A stretch of 64,000 nt of DNA from Palleronia sp. LCG004 (lineage in GTDB: Bacteria > Pseudomonadota > Alphaproteobacteria > Rhodobacterales > Rhodobacteraceae): NCBI RefSeq assembly GCF_032931615.1, contig NZ_CP136759.1:2294001-2358000 (forward strand). Reading direction: 5' to 3'. The notes under the pieces were generated by a model. That model searched no databases. It saw only the letters and a list, made by a program, of their open reading frames with translations, and was not told where the DNA came from. Within the stretch, counting starts at the first letter, position 1, and each line of letters begins with the position of its first letter. Shown here in pieces: positions 9,228 to 20,159 of the stretch. A program made the translations under genes and the position numbers.

Positions 9228-11858
9228 ATGAGCGACGACACAAGCGGCGACCGCAAATTCACCGACGAGGAGCTTCAGGACCTCGTCGCGTCGTCCGATG
9301 CCGGCGCGCGCACGCCGACGCAAAGGCCGGTCGCACTCCTGATCGGGGGGCTCGCTCTAACCTGGTCGCTCTTCCAGCTCTGGATCGCGCAGCCGCAGCT
9401 CTGGTTCGGGGCGTATTTCCCGGTCCTGAACTCCTCGCAGACACGGCCAGTGCACCTGGCCTTCGCGCTCGCTCTCGCCTTCCTCTGCTATCCCGCGCTG
9501 AAGTCGAGCCCGCGCCACAAGGTGCCGATCGTGGACTGGGTCCTCGGGATCGTGGCGACGGGTACTGCGCTCTACGTCTTCTGGTATTCCGATTACCTCG
9601 CACAGACCGCCCGCTCAGGCCTGCCCACGCAGACGCAGATCGTGATCGGATGCATCGGCATCGTCCTGTTGCTCGAGGCGTCGCGCCGCGCGCTGGGCCC
9701 CGCGCTGACCATCGTCGGCGCGATCTTCCTCGCCTATTCCTATTTCGGACAGGGATGGCTGATCCCCGATATCATCGCGCATGAAGGGCTGTCGTTCACC
9801 AGCATCGTCAACGCGCAGTGGCTCGACACCCAAGGTGTCTTCGGCATTCCGCTGGGCGTCTCGACCGCGTTCGTCTTTCTCTTCGTGCTGTTCGGGTCGC
9901 TTCTCGACAAGGCGGGGGCCGGAAACTACTTCATCCAGCTCGCCTTCGCGGGGCTCGGCCATCTGCGCGGCGGCCCCGCCAAGGCGGCGGTCGTCGGGTC
10001 GGCGATGACGGGCGTCATTTCCGGATCCTCGATCGCGAACGTCGTCACGACCGGCACCTTCACCATTCCCCTCATGAAGCGGGTGGGATTCACCGCCGAA
10101 CAGGCCGGATCGGTCGAGGTCGCAAGCTCGGTCAACGGGCAGATCATGCCGCCCGTCATGGGGGCCGCGGCCTTCCTGATGGTCGAATTCATCGGGATCT
10201 CCTACGTGGAGGTGATCAAGCACGCCTTCATCCCGGCGGTGATTTCCTACATCGCGCTCGTCTACATCGTGCATCTCGAGGCGCTGAAGAAGGACATGCC
10301 CTCCCTCGGGGAAGGTCCGTCCCTCGGTCGGATGGCGCTGAACTTCTTCCTCGGCTTCGCGATCTTCGGGGCGGGCTTCACCGCGCTCATCTACATCATC
10401 GGCGGGCTCAATGCCGTGGTCCCCTCCCTCACCACGCCGATCACGATGGTCGCGCTGGCGGCCGTGTACGTCGCGCTGGTCTATGTCGCATCGCGGCAGG
10501 AAGACCTCGAGATGGACGACCCTAACGCCGAGATCGTCAAGCTGCCGAAGGTCGGCGAAGTCTGGAAGACGGGCCTTCACTATGTCCTGCCAATCATCGT
10601 GCTCGTCTGGTTCCTGATGGTCGAACAGCAGAGCCCGGCACGATCCGCGTTCTTCGCGACCGCGCTGATGCTGTTCATCATCGTCACGCAGAAGCCCCTC
10701 AAGGCGATGTTCCGCAAGGGATCGTCGATCCGGGCCGCGACGGTCGAGGGTGGGTGGGACCTTCTCGACGGGCTCATCGCGGGCGCGCGCAACATGATCG
10801 GGATCGGCGTGGCCACGGCGGCGGCGGGCATCATCGTGGCCACCGTGACGCGTACCCCTATCGGAACCGAGCTCGCCTCTCTCGTCGAGGCGCTGTCGGG
10901 CGGCATCCTCATCGTCATGCTCGTGCTCGTCGGGCTTTTCAGCCTCGTGCTCGGAATGGGATTGCCGACGACGGCCAACTACATCGTCGTTTCGTCCCTG
11001 ATGGCCTCGGTCGTCGTGTCGCTCGGCGCGCAGGAGGGGCTGATCGTCCCGCTCATCGCGGCGCATCTCTTCGTGTTCTACTTTGGGATCATGGCGGACG
11101 TGACGCCGCCCGTGGGCCTTGCCTCATTCGCCGCTGCGGCGGTGTCGGGAGGAGATCCGATCAAGACGGGCTTCACGGCGTTCTTCTATTCGCTCAGGAC
11201 CGTCGCGTTGCCCTTCCTCTTCATCTACAACCCGACCCTGATCCTTTACGGTGTGGACCTAGCGACGGCCTCGGGGGTCGCGCATGCCGCCTTCGTCTTC
11301 GTGATCGCCACCTTCGCCATGCTGCTCTTCGCGGCGGCGACGCAGGGGTATTTTCTCGCGCGCTCGAACCTTCTCGAATCGGCGGCATTGCTTCTCGTGG
11401 CGTTCACGCTCTTCGTTCCGAACTTTTGGCTCAATCAGGTGTCGCCCCGCTTTGCCGACATTCCGCCCGACCAGTTCGAGCAGGCACTGGCCGAGGCAGA
11501 ACCTGGATCGCGGATCCGCATCCGGATCGAGGGGCCGGACTTCGCCACCGGCAACACGACGGCCACGACCCTGCCGATCGACGTGCCCGAAGGCGACGCC
11601 GCCACGCGGATCCAGGAGACGGGCCTCATGTTCCGCCCCGATTCCGACGACGCCGCGCTCGAGGAACCGATGTTCGGCACGTCGATCCAGGAGCGCCTGT
11701 CGAGCTTTGACTTCTACTCCGACGATCCGGTTCGGATCTCCGAGGTTCTCGCGCCGCGCGACCGCATGCCGGCGCAGATCTTCTACATCCCGGCGCTGAT
11801 CCTGCTCGGCGTCGTGATCGTGATGCAGCGCCGCCGCCAGACCAAACCGGCCTTCTGA
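9228..11858 (+). CDS. TRAP transporter permease, fused small and large membrane subunits
   Basis: An 876-residue inner-membrane protein of the TRAP 4TM/12TM fusion type. Residues about 30-200 form the small DctQ-like part. Residues about 200-660 form the large DctM-like part, with conserved stretches GSAMTGVISGSSIANVV and MGLPTTANYIVVSSL and the GIMADVTPPVGLA segment. The C-terminal region (about 660-870) has more membrane helices and a soluble part like DUF3394, common in these fusions. Together with the TAXI receptor upstream it should catalyse sodium- or proton-driven solute uptake. The UspA gene follows after 11 bases, so receptor, permease and UspA form one unit. Confidence 0.93.
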   Translation: MSDDTSGDRKFTDEELQDLVASSDAGARTPTQRPVALLIGGLALTWSLFQLWIAQPQLWFGAYFPVLNSSQTRPVHLAFALALAFLCYPALKSSPRHKVPIVDWVLGIVATGTALYVFWYSDYLAQTARSGLPTQTQIVIGCIGIVLLLEASRRALGPALTIVGAIFLAYSYFGQGWLIPDIIAHEGLSFTSIVNAQWLDTQGVFGIPLGVSTAFVFLFVLFGSLLDKAGAGNYFIQLAFAGLGHLRGGPAKAAVVGSAMTGVISGSSIANVVTTGTFTIPLMKRVGFTAEQAGSVEVASSVNGQIMPPVMGAAAFLMVEFIGISYVEVIKHAFIPAVISYIALVYIVHLEALKKDMPSLGEGPSLGRMALNFFLGFAIFGAGFTALIYIIGGLNAVVPSLTTPITMVALAAVYVALVYVASRQEDLEMDDPNAEIVKLPKVGEVWKTGLHYVLPIIVLVWFLMVEQQSPARSAFFATALMLFIIVTQKPLKAMFRKGSSIRAATVEGGWDLLDGLIAGARNMIGIGVATAAAGIIVATVTRTPIGTELASLVEALSGGILIVMLVLVGLFSLVLGMGLPTTANYIVVSSLMASVVVSLGAQEGLIVPLIAAHLFVFYFGIMADVTPPVGLASFAAAAVSGGDPIKTGFTAFFYSLRTVALPFLFIYNPTLILYGVDLATASGVAHAAFVFVIATFAMLLFAAATQGYFLARSNLLESAALLLVAFTLFVPNFWLNQVSPRFADIPPDQFEQALAEAEPGSRIRIRIEGPDFATGNTTATTLPIDVPEGDAATRIQETGLMFRPDSDDAALEEPMFGTSIQERLSSFDFYSDDPVRISEVLAPRDRMPAQIFYIPALILLGVVIVMQRRRQTKPAF

Positions 11859-11869
11859 GGGAGATCGAA

Positions 11870-12292
11870 ATGCCCGAAACGATCCTGTTGCCCGTCGATC
11901 TGTCCTCCTCCGCCTCGTGGGAAAAGGCGCTGCCCCGCGCCCGCGCGCTGGCCGAGGACGGCGTCTTGCACGTCATCACGGTAATCCCGAATTTCGGGGC
12001 CTCCATGGTCGGCAATTTCTTCGGAGAAGGCTGGATGGAGCGTGCGCTGCACGAAGTGGGCGAGAAGCTGACCCAATGGGTGAACGCCCACGTCCCGCGC
12101 GGGCAGGAGGTGCATCCCCACGTCATGCATGGTCGCATCTATGACGAGATCATCCGCGCGGCCGAACGGCTGGACGTGGACACGATCGTGCTGGGTGCGC
12201 CGCCGGCGGATGTCGCCGACTATCTGCTGGGCCCGAACGCGGCCCGCGTCGTGCGCCATTCGCGCAAGTCGGTCTTCGTCGTGCGTGGCTAG
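11870..12292 (+). CDS. Universal stress protein (UspA family) of the TRAP operon
   Basis: A 140-residue single Usp domain (ETILLPVDLSSS at the N-terminus, DTIVLGAPPADVADYLLG near the end). The nucleotide-binding consensus G-x2-G-x9-G-S/T is poorly kept (VLGAPPADVADYLLGPNAA), so ATP binding is uncertain. UspA proteins encoded with TRAP transporters are known, for example TeaD with the ectoine transporter TeaABC, where it damps uptake. A similar regulatory role here is inferred from the position 11 bases after the permease gene. The ribosome-binding site GAGGGAGA precedes the ATG. Its stop overlaps the convergent RAM-protein stop by four bases (CTAG). Confidence 0.88.
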   Translation: MPETILLPVDLSSSASWEKALPRARALAEDGVLHVITVIPNFGASMVGNFFGEGWMERALHEVGEKLTQWVNAHVPRGQEVHPHVMHGRIYDEIIRAAERLDVDTIVLGAPPADVADYLLGPNAARVVRHSRKSVFVVRG

Positions 12293-12525
12293 AAGGCGCG
12301 GAAGGTCAGCGTCGTCAGCGTTCGTTCGATCCCGTCGATGCCCTGAAGCTCGTCGTTGATGAATTTGCCGATGTCGCGGTCCTCGGGAATGTAGAGTTTC
12401 AGGAGGAGCTCGTATTCGCCCGATGTCGAATAGAGCTCCGAATGGATCTCTCGCAGCGCGATCTCCTCGGCGACGGCATATGTCGTACCGGGGCGGCAGC
12501 GGATCTGCACGAAGACGCAATGCAT
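12289..12525 (-). CDS. Stand-alone RAM-domain (Lrp/AsnC ligand-binding) protein
   Basis: A 78-residue protein that is only the C-terminal ligand-binding (RAM) half of Lrp/AsnC regulators. It starts directly with the first strand (CVFVQIRCRPG) and ends IERTLTTLTFRAF, and there is no helix-turn-helix. Stand-alone RAM proteins form oligomers that bind amino acids or similar ligands and are thought to sense metabolites; no DNA binding is expected. ATG 12525 is preferred over GTG 12534 because TGAGGAG lies 8 bases upstream of the ATG and overlaps the GTG. It is convergent with the UspA gene and divergent from the SDR gene. Confidence 0.85.
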   Translation of the reverse strand: MHCVFVQIRCRPGTTYAVAEEIALREIHSELYSTSGEYELLLKLYIPEDRDIGKFINDELQGIDGIERTLTTLTFRAF

Positions 12526-12616
12526 GGGGCGCACTCCTCAGGCTTTCGCCGGATCTCATCATTTTGCGGGGCGAAGGGCCAGCCCCTTCCCTCGTGCGAC
12601 GAGTTGTTGCAGAAAC

Positions 12617-12624
12617 GGTATACC
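12617..12624. promoter_or_regulatory. GGTATACC palindrome between the RAM gene and the SDR gene
   Basis: A perfect 8-bp palindrome in the 116-base divergent spacer, flanked by A-rich bases. TTGTTG at 12604-12609 could serve as a -35 element, with the palindrome covering the -10. Palindromes of this shape are bound by FadR-type GntR regulators, so this may be an operator; no such regulator is encoded in the window. Confidence 0.3.
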
Positions 12625-12641
12625 AAATGGGAGGGGCCGAG

Positions 12642-13385
12642 ATGGCGACATACGATTTCAGCGGACAGACAGCGATCGTGACCGGCGGTGCGCAGGGCAT
12701 CGGGCTTGCTGTCGCGAAGCATCTCGCGCGCGATGGCGCGAAGCTCGCCATCTGGGACCGCGACGAGGCATTGGCGCAGGAAAGCGCCGCGAGCTTCGAG
12801 GGTGCCATCGCCTGCGGCGTCGACATCTCGGACTGGGACAGCGTTCAGGCGGCGATGGCCAAGACGACCGAAGCGCTCGGATCCGTGTCGATCTGCGTCA
12901 ATTCCGCGGGGGTTGCGGGATCGAATGCGCCGGTCGTCGACTACGACGTGGCCGAGTTCCAGCAGATCGTGAACATCAACCTCATGGGCACCTTCCACGT
13001 GAACCGCGCGGTGGTGCCGGGCATGACCGAGGCGGGATATGGCCGCATCGTCAACATCGCATCCATCGCCGGCAAGGAAGGCAATCCGAAGGCCAGCGCC
13101 TATTCCGCGTCCAAGGCCGGGGTGATCGGGCTCACCAAGTCACTCGGCAAGGAGCTCGCCGACATGGACATCGCGGTCAACTGCGTGACGCCGGCCGCGG
13201 CGCGGACCCGCATCTTCGACCAGATGAGCCAGGAACACATCGACTACATGCTGTCGAAGATCCCGCGTGGCCGGTTCCTCGAGATCGACGAGGCAGCGAA
13301 CATGATCGCCTTCCTCTGCTCGCGCGAGAACAGCTTCACGACCGGTTCCGTCTTCGACCTGTCTGGCGGCCGGGCGACCTATTGA
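12642..13385 (+). CDS. SDR family NAD(P)-dependent oxidoreductase
   Basis: A 247-residue classical short-chain dehydrogenase/reductase. It has cofactor motif TGGAQGIG at residues 14-21, NSAG at 87-90, and the catalytic triad Ser141, Tyr154 and Lys158 (YSASK). The acidic residue Asp39 after the second strand (IWDRDE) favours NAD. The C-terminal sequence FDLSGGRATY is typical of FabG-like or sugar/hydroxyacid dehydrogenases; the substrate is unknown. The ribosome-binding site GGGAGGGG lies upstream of ATG 12642; an in-frame ATG at 12627 is less well placed. The stop overlaps the aminotransferase start (TGATG), so the two enzymes are probably made together and may act on one pathway. Confidence 0.88.
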   Translation: MATYDFSGQTAIVTGGAQGIGLAVAKHLARDGAKLAIWDRDEALAQESAASFEGAIACGVDISDWDSVQAAMAKTTEALGSVSICVNSAGVAGSNAPVVDYDVAEFQQIVNINLMGTFHVNRAVVPGMTEAGYGRIVNIASIAGKEGNPKASAYSASKAGVIGLTKSLGKELADMDIAVNCVTPAAARTRIFDQMSQEHIDYMLSKIPRGRFLEIDEAANMIAFLCSRENSFTTGSVFDLSGGRATY

Positions 13386-14599
13386 TGAGCTTCATTCCCG
13401 ATTTCGCGCCGTCGCTGTCCCGGCTTGGGACGGAATCGGCATTCGAAGTGCTCTCGCGCGCCGCGCGGATGCAGTCGCAGGGCCACGACGTCATCAATCT
13501 CGGCATCGGTCAGCCGGACTTCCGCACGCCCGAACATATCGTCGAGGCTGGGCGCAAGGCGCTGAGTGACGGCGCGCATGGCTACACCCCCGCGAACGGC
13601 CTCCTGCCCCTGCGCGAGGCCGTGGCCGCGGATCTCGGCAGGCGGCACGGACTTGCCGGGGAGACCGAGGTCGATCCCGATCACGTCGTCGTCGTGCCCG
13701 GCGGCAAGCCCACGATGTTCTTTGCCTGCCTGATGTTCGGACGCCCGGGTGTCGAGATCCTGTATCCCAATCCCGGTTTTCCGATCTACGAATCGGTGAT
13801 CCGCTACACGGGTGCGACGGCCGTGCCGATCGAATTGCGCGAGGAGAACGGCTTCGCTTTCGACGCCGACACGGTTCTGTCGCAGATCACCGACGCGACG
13901 CGGCTCATCATCGTCAACTCGCCCGCAAACCCCACGGGCGGCGTGACACCGAAGGCCGAGATCGACAAGCTTGTCGCGGGCCTCGCGGCGCATCCGCATG
14001 TCGCGATCCTGAGCGACGAGATCTACTCGCAGATGCTTTATGGCGGGCGCGAGCATACCTCGTTGCTGAGCTATCCGGAAATTCGCGACAGGCTCATCCT
14101 GCTCGACGGCTGGTCGAAGACATACGCGATGACCGGGTGGCGGCTGGGCTTCGCGATCTGGCCCAAGAGCATGGTGGACCACGCGACGCGGCTCTGCATC
14201 AACGACCATTCCTGCGTGAATGCGGCCAGCCAGCATGCGGGGCTTGCCGCGCTGACGGGTCCGCAGGACGAGGTGCGCGACATGGTCGCACAGTTCGACC
14301 GACGGCGGCAGGCGATCGTCGGCTGGCTCGATGCAATCCCGGGATTTCGGTGCGGCGATCCGGGCGGCGCGTTCTACGCGTTCCCGAACATCTCCGGCAC
14401 CGGCATGAATGCGCGTGCGCTTCAGGATCTGCTGCTGGCCGAAGCCCATGTCGCGACCGTGGCGGGCACGTCCTTCGGGATCCACGGAGAGGGATACCTG
14501 CGGTTCTCGTATGCCAATTCGCTCGAGAATATCGAGGAGGCGATGAACCGGATCGAGCGTGTGCTCGAACGTCAATCGACGCTCAGCCCCGGGGGCTGA
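13385..14599 (+). CDS. Pyridoxal-phosphate dependent aminotransferase, class I/II
   Basis: A 404-residue fold-type I aminotransferase. Signature residues are visible: Asn182 in SPANPTGG, Asp211 and Tyr214 (LSDEIYSQ), the Schiff-base Lys245 (DGWSKTYAMTGWRLG) and a C-terminal substrate-binding Arg in LRFSYANS. It belongs to the aspartate/aromatic aminotransferase group; the amino-acid specificity cannot be told. It is translationally coupled to the SDR gene through TGATG, suggesting joint action such as oxidation of a hydroxyl followed by transamination, which is inference. The last codons and stop lie inside a perfect palindrome (14581-14601). Confidence 0.88.
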   Translation: MSFIPDFAPSLSRLGTESAFEVLSRAARMQSQGHDVINLGIGQPDFRTPEHIVEAGRKALSDGAHGYTPANGLLPLREAVAADLGRRHGLAGETEVDPDHVVVVPGGKPTMFFACLMFGRPGVEILYPNPGFPIYESVIRYTGATAVPIELREENGFAFDADTVLSQITDATRLIIVNSPANPTGGVTPKAEIDKLVAGLAAHPHVAILSDEIYSQMLYGGREHTSLLSYPEIRDRLILLDGWSKTYAMTGWRLGFAIWPKSMVDHATRLCINDHSCVNAASQHAGLAALTGPQDEVRDMVAQFDRRRQAIVGWLDAIPGFRCGDPGGAFYAFPNISGTGMNARALQDLLLAEAHVATVAGTSFGIHGEGYLRFSYANSLENIEEAMNRIERVLERQSTLSPGG

Positions 14600-14601
14600 G
14601 C
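14581..14601 (+). terminator. Palindrome across the aminotransferase stop codon
   Basis: A perfect inverted repeat GCTCAGCCCC / GGGGCTGAGC around a single central base; it contains the stop codon TGA at 14597-14599. No T-tract follows. It lies in the 12-base gap to the convergent ubiK gene and could act on both strands as a weak terminator or RNA-stabilising hairpin. Confidence 0.45.
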
Positions 14602-14611
14602 GCTCGAAGGA

Positions 14612-14857
14612 TCAGCCGCCCTTCTTTTCCATCGCGTCGAGCCGCGCCTTCAGCGTCTCGTTCTCCTCGCGGGCCTTCTGGGCCATCGTGCGCACCGCGT
14701 CGAATTCCTCGCGCGTCACGAAATCGCGATCCGCGAGGAAGCGATCGATCATGCCCTTGAAGGCGGTCTCGGCCTCGTCGCGGGCTCCCTGCGCCACGCC
14801 CATCGCGTTGGTCATGAGTTGGCTGAGATCGTCGAACATCTTGTTGCGGGTCTGCAT
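14612..14857 (-). CDS. ubiK: UbiK-type ubiquinone biosynthesis accessory factor
   Basis: An 81-residue protein of the UbiK/YqiC (BMFP) family. An amphipathic N-terminal helix (MFDDLSQLMTNAMGVAQGA) is followed by FVTREEFDAVRTMAQKAREE and a C-terminal coiled coil (ENETLKARLDAMEKK), exactly the layout of the family. In E. coli UbiK assists UbiJ and the soluble Ubi complex in aerobic ubiquinone synthesis and binds lipids. ATG 14857 is chosen: the frame is open upstream, but GGAGGA lies about 10 bases before this ATG and the family's N-terminus begins here. It is divergent from lgt, with a 103-base spacer that should hold both promoters. Confidence 0.87.
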   Translation of the reverse strand: MQTRNKMFDDLSQLMTNAMGVAQGARDEAETAFKGMIDRFLADRDFVTREEFDAVRTMAQKAREENETLKARLDAMEKKGG

Positions 14858-14960
14858 GATCGGGCATTCCTCCGGGCTGCTGGATTCCAAGACGATATGG
14901 CGATCTCGGCGGTAATTCTCAAGGTTGACACCGGACGGGTCATGGGGCTTCTGCCGGACC

Positions 14961-15845
14961 ATGATTTTCGCGATCCCCTTCCCCGACATCTCTCCCGAGA
15001 TCTTCTCGGTCGATCTGGGGCAATTCACTTTCGCGCTCAGGTGGTACGCCCTCGCCTATATCGTGGGCATCGTCATCGGATGGCGGCTCGCCGTGATGGC
15101 GGTCAGGCGCGATGCGCTCTGGCCGGGCGGTGTCCGCCCCTTCGCGCCCGAAGCGGCCGAGGATCTGATAACGGCCGTGATCGTGGGGATCCTGGCCGGC
15201 GGGCGGCTCGGCTTCGTGTTCTTCTATCAGCCGGCATACTATCTCTCGAACCCGATCGAGATCCCGATGATCTGGCAGGGGGGCATGTCGTTCCATGGCG
15301 GCATGCTGGGCATGGCGGCCGGCGCGCTCTGGTTCGCCTGGAAACACAAGGTCCGGATCCTGAGCGTTCTCGATCTCATGGCGCTCGGCACGCCGCCGGG
15401 TCTGCTGCTGGGGCGGATCGCGAACTTCATCAACGCGGAGCTCTGGGGGCGGCCGACCGACCTGCCCTGGGCCGTGATCTTTCCGGGTGCCGCCGCGCAG
15501 GATTGCCCCGGCGTCGAGGGCCTCTGCGCGCGCCACCCCTCGCAACTCTACGAGGCTGGGCTCGAGGGGATCGTGCTCGGTGCGCTGCTGATCTTCGTGG
15601 TCTTCGCATGTGGCTGGACCCGTCGGCCCGGTCAGGTCACCGGACTCTTTCTCGTGGGCTACGGGGCCGCGCGGATCTTCGTCGAATTCTTTCGTCAGGC
15701 CGACGCGCAGTTCATCGAACCCGGAAATCCGATGGGCTACGTGGTACAGATCGGTCAGGCGGGGCTCAGCATGGGGCAGCTTCTGTCGTTGCCGATGGTG
15801 GCGCTGGGACTCGCTTTCATCCTGCGCGCGCGGATGCGCCGATGA
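14961..15845 (+). CDS. lgt: Prolipoprotein diacylglyceryl transferase
   Basis: A 294-residue polytopic inner-membrane enzyme that transfers diacylglycerol from phosphatidylglycerol to the lipobox cysteine of prolipoproteins, the first step of lipoprotein maturation. Family blocks are clear: [24 protein letters not shown] with the important His, the signature [14 protein letters not shown] and HPSQLYEA. Four lipoproteins in this window (DUF2927, PqiC and the two at 41.6-42.7 kb) would be its clients. ATG 14961 gives the usual N-terminus; the in-frame TTG at 14925 is less likely. The stop overlaps the midA start (ATGA), and pgeF follows in the same way. Confidence 0.95.
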   Translation: MIFAIPFPDISPEIFSVDLGQFTFALRWYALAYIVGIVIGWRLAVMAVRRDALWPGGVRPFAPEAAEDLITAVIVGILAGGRLGFVFFYQPAYYLSNPIEIPMIWQGGMSFHGGMLGMAAGALWFAWKHKVRILSVLDLMALGTPPGLLLGRIANFINAELWGRPTDLPWAVIFPGAAAQDCPGVEGLCARHPSQLYEAGLEGIVLGALLIFVVFACGWTRRPGQVTGLFLVGYGAARIFVEFFRQADAQFIEPGNPMGYVVQIGQAGLSMGQLLSLPMVALGLAFILRARMRR

Positions 15846-16912
15846 CGCCGCTGGGCGATCTTCTTGAACGACAGATCCGTGCGACCGGGCCGATCACCGT
15901 CGCGGAATACATGACGACCTGCCTGCTGCATCCCGAACACGGCTATTACAGAACGCGCGATCCGCTGGGGGCCGCCGGGGACTTCGTGACCGCGCCCGAG
16001 ATCAGCCAGATGTTCGGCGAACTCGTGGGCCTTGCTCTCGCCCAGAGCTGGATCGACCGCGGTTGCCCCGCCCCCTTCGCGTTCGTCGAACTGGGGGCCG
16101 GCAGGGGCACGCTGATGGCCGATGCGCTGCGCGCCACGAAGGCGGTCCCGGGCTTTCACGACGCGATGGACCTGATCCTGGTCGAGACGTCCGAACCGCT
16201 CAGGCGCAGTCAGGCCGAGACGCTCGCGGGACATGATCCGCGCTGGGTCGCGGGCATCCCTGACCTGCCCGCGCGTCCGCTCTTTCTCATCGCGAACGAA
16301 CTTTTCGATGCGCTGCCGATCCGCCAGTTCCTGCGCGACGGGGATCTCTGGCGCGAAAGGCTTATCGCGGTCCGCGACGATGCGCTGGCATTCGCGCTCT
16401 CGGATCCAGTTCCGCTGGCCGCGCTCGAAGGCCGGCTTGCCGATACCGAGGACGGCGACATGGTCGAGACATCTGGCGCGGCCACATCGCTCGCCTCCGA
16501 GATCGGCGACCACATCACGACACATGGCGGCGTCGCGCTGATCGTCGATTACGGTGACGAGACGCCCCGCGGCGACACGTTCCAGGCGCTGAAAGGGCAC
16601 AGGAAAGTCGCACCTCTCGCTTTGCCGGGCGAGACGGACCTGACTGCCCATGTCGATTTCGGCGCGCTTGCCCGTGCGGCATCATGCGGTGCCGCGCCGC
16701 TCGTGACGCAGGGCCTCTGGCTCGAACGGCTCGGGGTCACGGCGCGGGCACGCGCGCTGGCCGCGGGGCTCGAGGGTGCGGCGCTGGAGACTCATGTGGC
16801 GGCGCATCGACGGTTGACGCATCCGGACGAAATGGGAACCCTCTTCAAGGTCCTGGCGCTCCATGACGGATACGGCCCCCCGCCCGGGACATTGCCGGAA
16901 GGTGCGACCTGA
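15842..16912 (+). CDS. MidA/NDUFAF7-family SAM-dependent methyltransferase
   Basis: A 356-residue member of the COG1565 (DUF185) class I methyltransferases. The N-terminal block [19 protein letters not shown] and [15 protein letters not shown] are diagnostic, and the SAM-binding loop is [10 protein letters not shown] at about residues 83-92. In mitochondria the homologue NDUFAF7/MidA methylates an arginine of complex I subunit NDUFS2 during assembly; the bacterial role is probably related but unproven. It is the middle gene of lgt-midA-pgeF, overlapping lgt by four bases and pgeF by one. This gene order is common in alphaproteobacteria. Confidence 0.88.
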   Translation: MTPLGDLLERQIRATGPITVAEYMTTCLLHPEHGYYRTRDPLGAAGDFVTAPEISQMFGELVGLALAQSWIDRGCPAPFAFVELGAGRGTLMADALRATKAVPGFHDAMDLILVETSEPLRRSQAETLAGHDPRWVAGIPDLPARPLFLIANELFDALPIRQFLRDGDLWRERLIAVRDDALAFALSDPVPLAALEGRLADTEDGDMVETSGAATSLASEIGDHITTHGGVALIVDYGDETPRGDTFQALKGHRKVAPLALPGETDLTAHVDFGALARAASCGAAPLVTQGLWLERLGVTARARALAAGLEGAALETHVAAHRRLTHPDEMGTLFKVLALHDGYGPPPGTLPEGAT

Positions 16913-17667
16913 TGCTCGAGATCCTGACGTCGGACATGCTGCAACCCTTGGCCCACGGCTTCTTCACGCGCCGGGGCGGCGCGTCGTCGGGTGTCTTTGC
17001 CGGGCTGAATTGCGGTTATGGATCGTCCGATCAGAACGACATCGTTCGTATCAACCGGGACCGGGCGGCCGACGCGCTCGAGATCGCGCCCGAAGCGCTC
17101 GTCGGCGTCGAGCAGATCCATTCGGCCGAGGTCGTGACCGTCCATGGCGACAGAGGAGAGGATTTGCCCAGGGCCGACGCGATGGTCACGCGGGAGCCCG
17201 GCCGCGCGCTTGCCATCCTGACGGCAGATTGCATGCCGGTCCTGCTCGCCGATGCCGAGGCAGGGGTGGTCGGCGCGGCCCATGCGGGATGGCGCGGGGC
17301 CCGTGCCGGCGTGATCGAGGCCACGATCGATGCGATGGTGGAACTCGGGGCCCGACGGAAAGAAATTTCGGCCGCGATCGGACCCTGCATCTCGCAATCT
17401 GCCTACGAGGTCGGACCGGACATGATGGACGAGATCGTCGGCGACGATTTCGAATATACGCAGTTCTTTGCGCAGGGCGACGGCGATCGGGTACATTTCG
17501 ATCTTGCCGGATACGGGCTGCAGAGACTGCGCGATGCCGGGATCGGCGCGGCGGAATGGCTGAGGCATTGCACCTATTCCGACGAGCGACGCTTCTTCTC
17601 CTACCGTCGGTCGGTCCATCGCCGCGAGGCCGATTACGGACGCCTCATCTCGGTCATCCGCGCATAG
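16912..17667 (+). CDS. pgeF: PgeF, peptidoglycan editing factor (YfiH family)
   Basis: A 251-residue single-domain protein of the YfiH/multicopper polyphenol oxidase family. Metal and active-site blocks are present: VEQIHSAEV, LTADCMPVLLAD with the conserved Cys, and GAAHAGWRGARAG with the conserved His. In E. coli PgeF removes wrongly incorporated L-Ser from muropeptides; relatives are purine-nucleoside phosphorylases. The start ATG at 16912 shares a base with the midA stop (TGATG), so translation is coupled. The C-terminal FFSYRRSVHRREADYGR motif is intact and the length is typical. Confidence 0.9.
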   Translation: MLEILTSDMLQPLAHGFFTRRGGASSGVFAGLNCGYGSSDQNDIVRINRDRAADALEIAPEALVGVEQIHSAEVVTVHGDRGEDLPRADAMVTREPGRALAILTADCMPVLLADAEAGVVGAAHAGWRGARAGVIEATIDAMVELGARRKEISAAIGPCISQSAYEVGPDMMDEIVGDDFEYTQFFAQGDGDRVHFDLAGYGLQRLRDAGIGAAEWLRHCTYSDERRFFSYRRSVHRREADYGRLISVIRA

Positions 17668-17768
17668 GTCCCGATACCGCCCCGGCTGAGCCGAAAAACT
17701 GCCGCAATCGGCGGCGATCCTCTCCGAACCGATCGGTGAACTGCCCCGCGCGAGAGGAGACGCAAGAC

Positions 17769-18496
17769 ATGAGTACGCCCTGGACGGTTCGCCGCGCGAC
17801 ATCCCCTCATGCCCTGCCCCTGCCTGCGATGCCGCCGCTCAGCGAACGTTACCGCGTGGCCTGGCTCACCCGATCGGGCGAGATCGAGGAATGCGAACGC
17901 GCGGGTCCGGCGACGCCCTTCTTCCTGCACTCCTTTTCCGCCTTGGCACGCGGTGCCCTTCTGCGGACGCCGGAGGGTATCGTCGCGATCGAGGATGCCC
18001 ATCCCGGCATGAAAATCGTCACCACGCGGGGGACGCGGACGCTGAGGTGGATCGGAAGCTGCACCATCAGACCGGATCGCGAGGGTCGGACGCTCTATCG
18101 CCTGCCCGCCGATGCAATGGGCTTGGGTCGTCCCGCGCCGGATCTGATGCTCGGCCCCGGTGCGCGCCTCGTCACATTGGTCGAGGGATGCCATGCCGAA
18201 CGCGCCCGCGCCCGTGCGCTGGTCCCGGTCGCCGATCTGGTCGACGGGCAAAGCGTCCTTGCCATTCGCCCGCTTTCCGCGATTGCGTGCTATCAGCTCG
18301 GCTTCGCCGAGCACGAGACGCTAGACGTCAACGGCATGGAGGTCGAGAGCCTGCATCCCGAAACAGCCATGGCCGGTGCGAACGATGCGTTGCGCCGTCT
18401 CTATATGTCGATGTTTCCCCACAAGGCCGGTGTCGAGGATTTCGGCCCTCCGGCCCTGCACCGGATCGCAGCCCCCTCGACGTACGGGCCGTCGGT

Positions 18497-18500
<4 letters not shown>
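17769..18500 (+). CDS. Hint-domain (Hedgehog/intein fold) protein
   Basis: A 243-residue protein with a Hint_2 domain at about residues 60-215 (ARGALLRTPEGIVAIEDAHPGM, then LRWIGS, and LDVNGMEVESLHP near the end). Proteins of this type are frequent in Rhodobacterales. The nucleophilic Cys or Ser expected four residues before the conserved Gly is Ala here (ALARG), so self-cleavage is not expected. There is no signal peptide; some relatives sit on secreted RTX-type proteins. AGGAGA precedes the ATG. The gene follows pgeF after 101 bases and overlaps the convergent lrp stop by four bases (CTAA). Confidence 0.82.
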
Positions 18501-20155
<1,655 letters not shown>

Positions 20156-20159
20156 GGAA

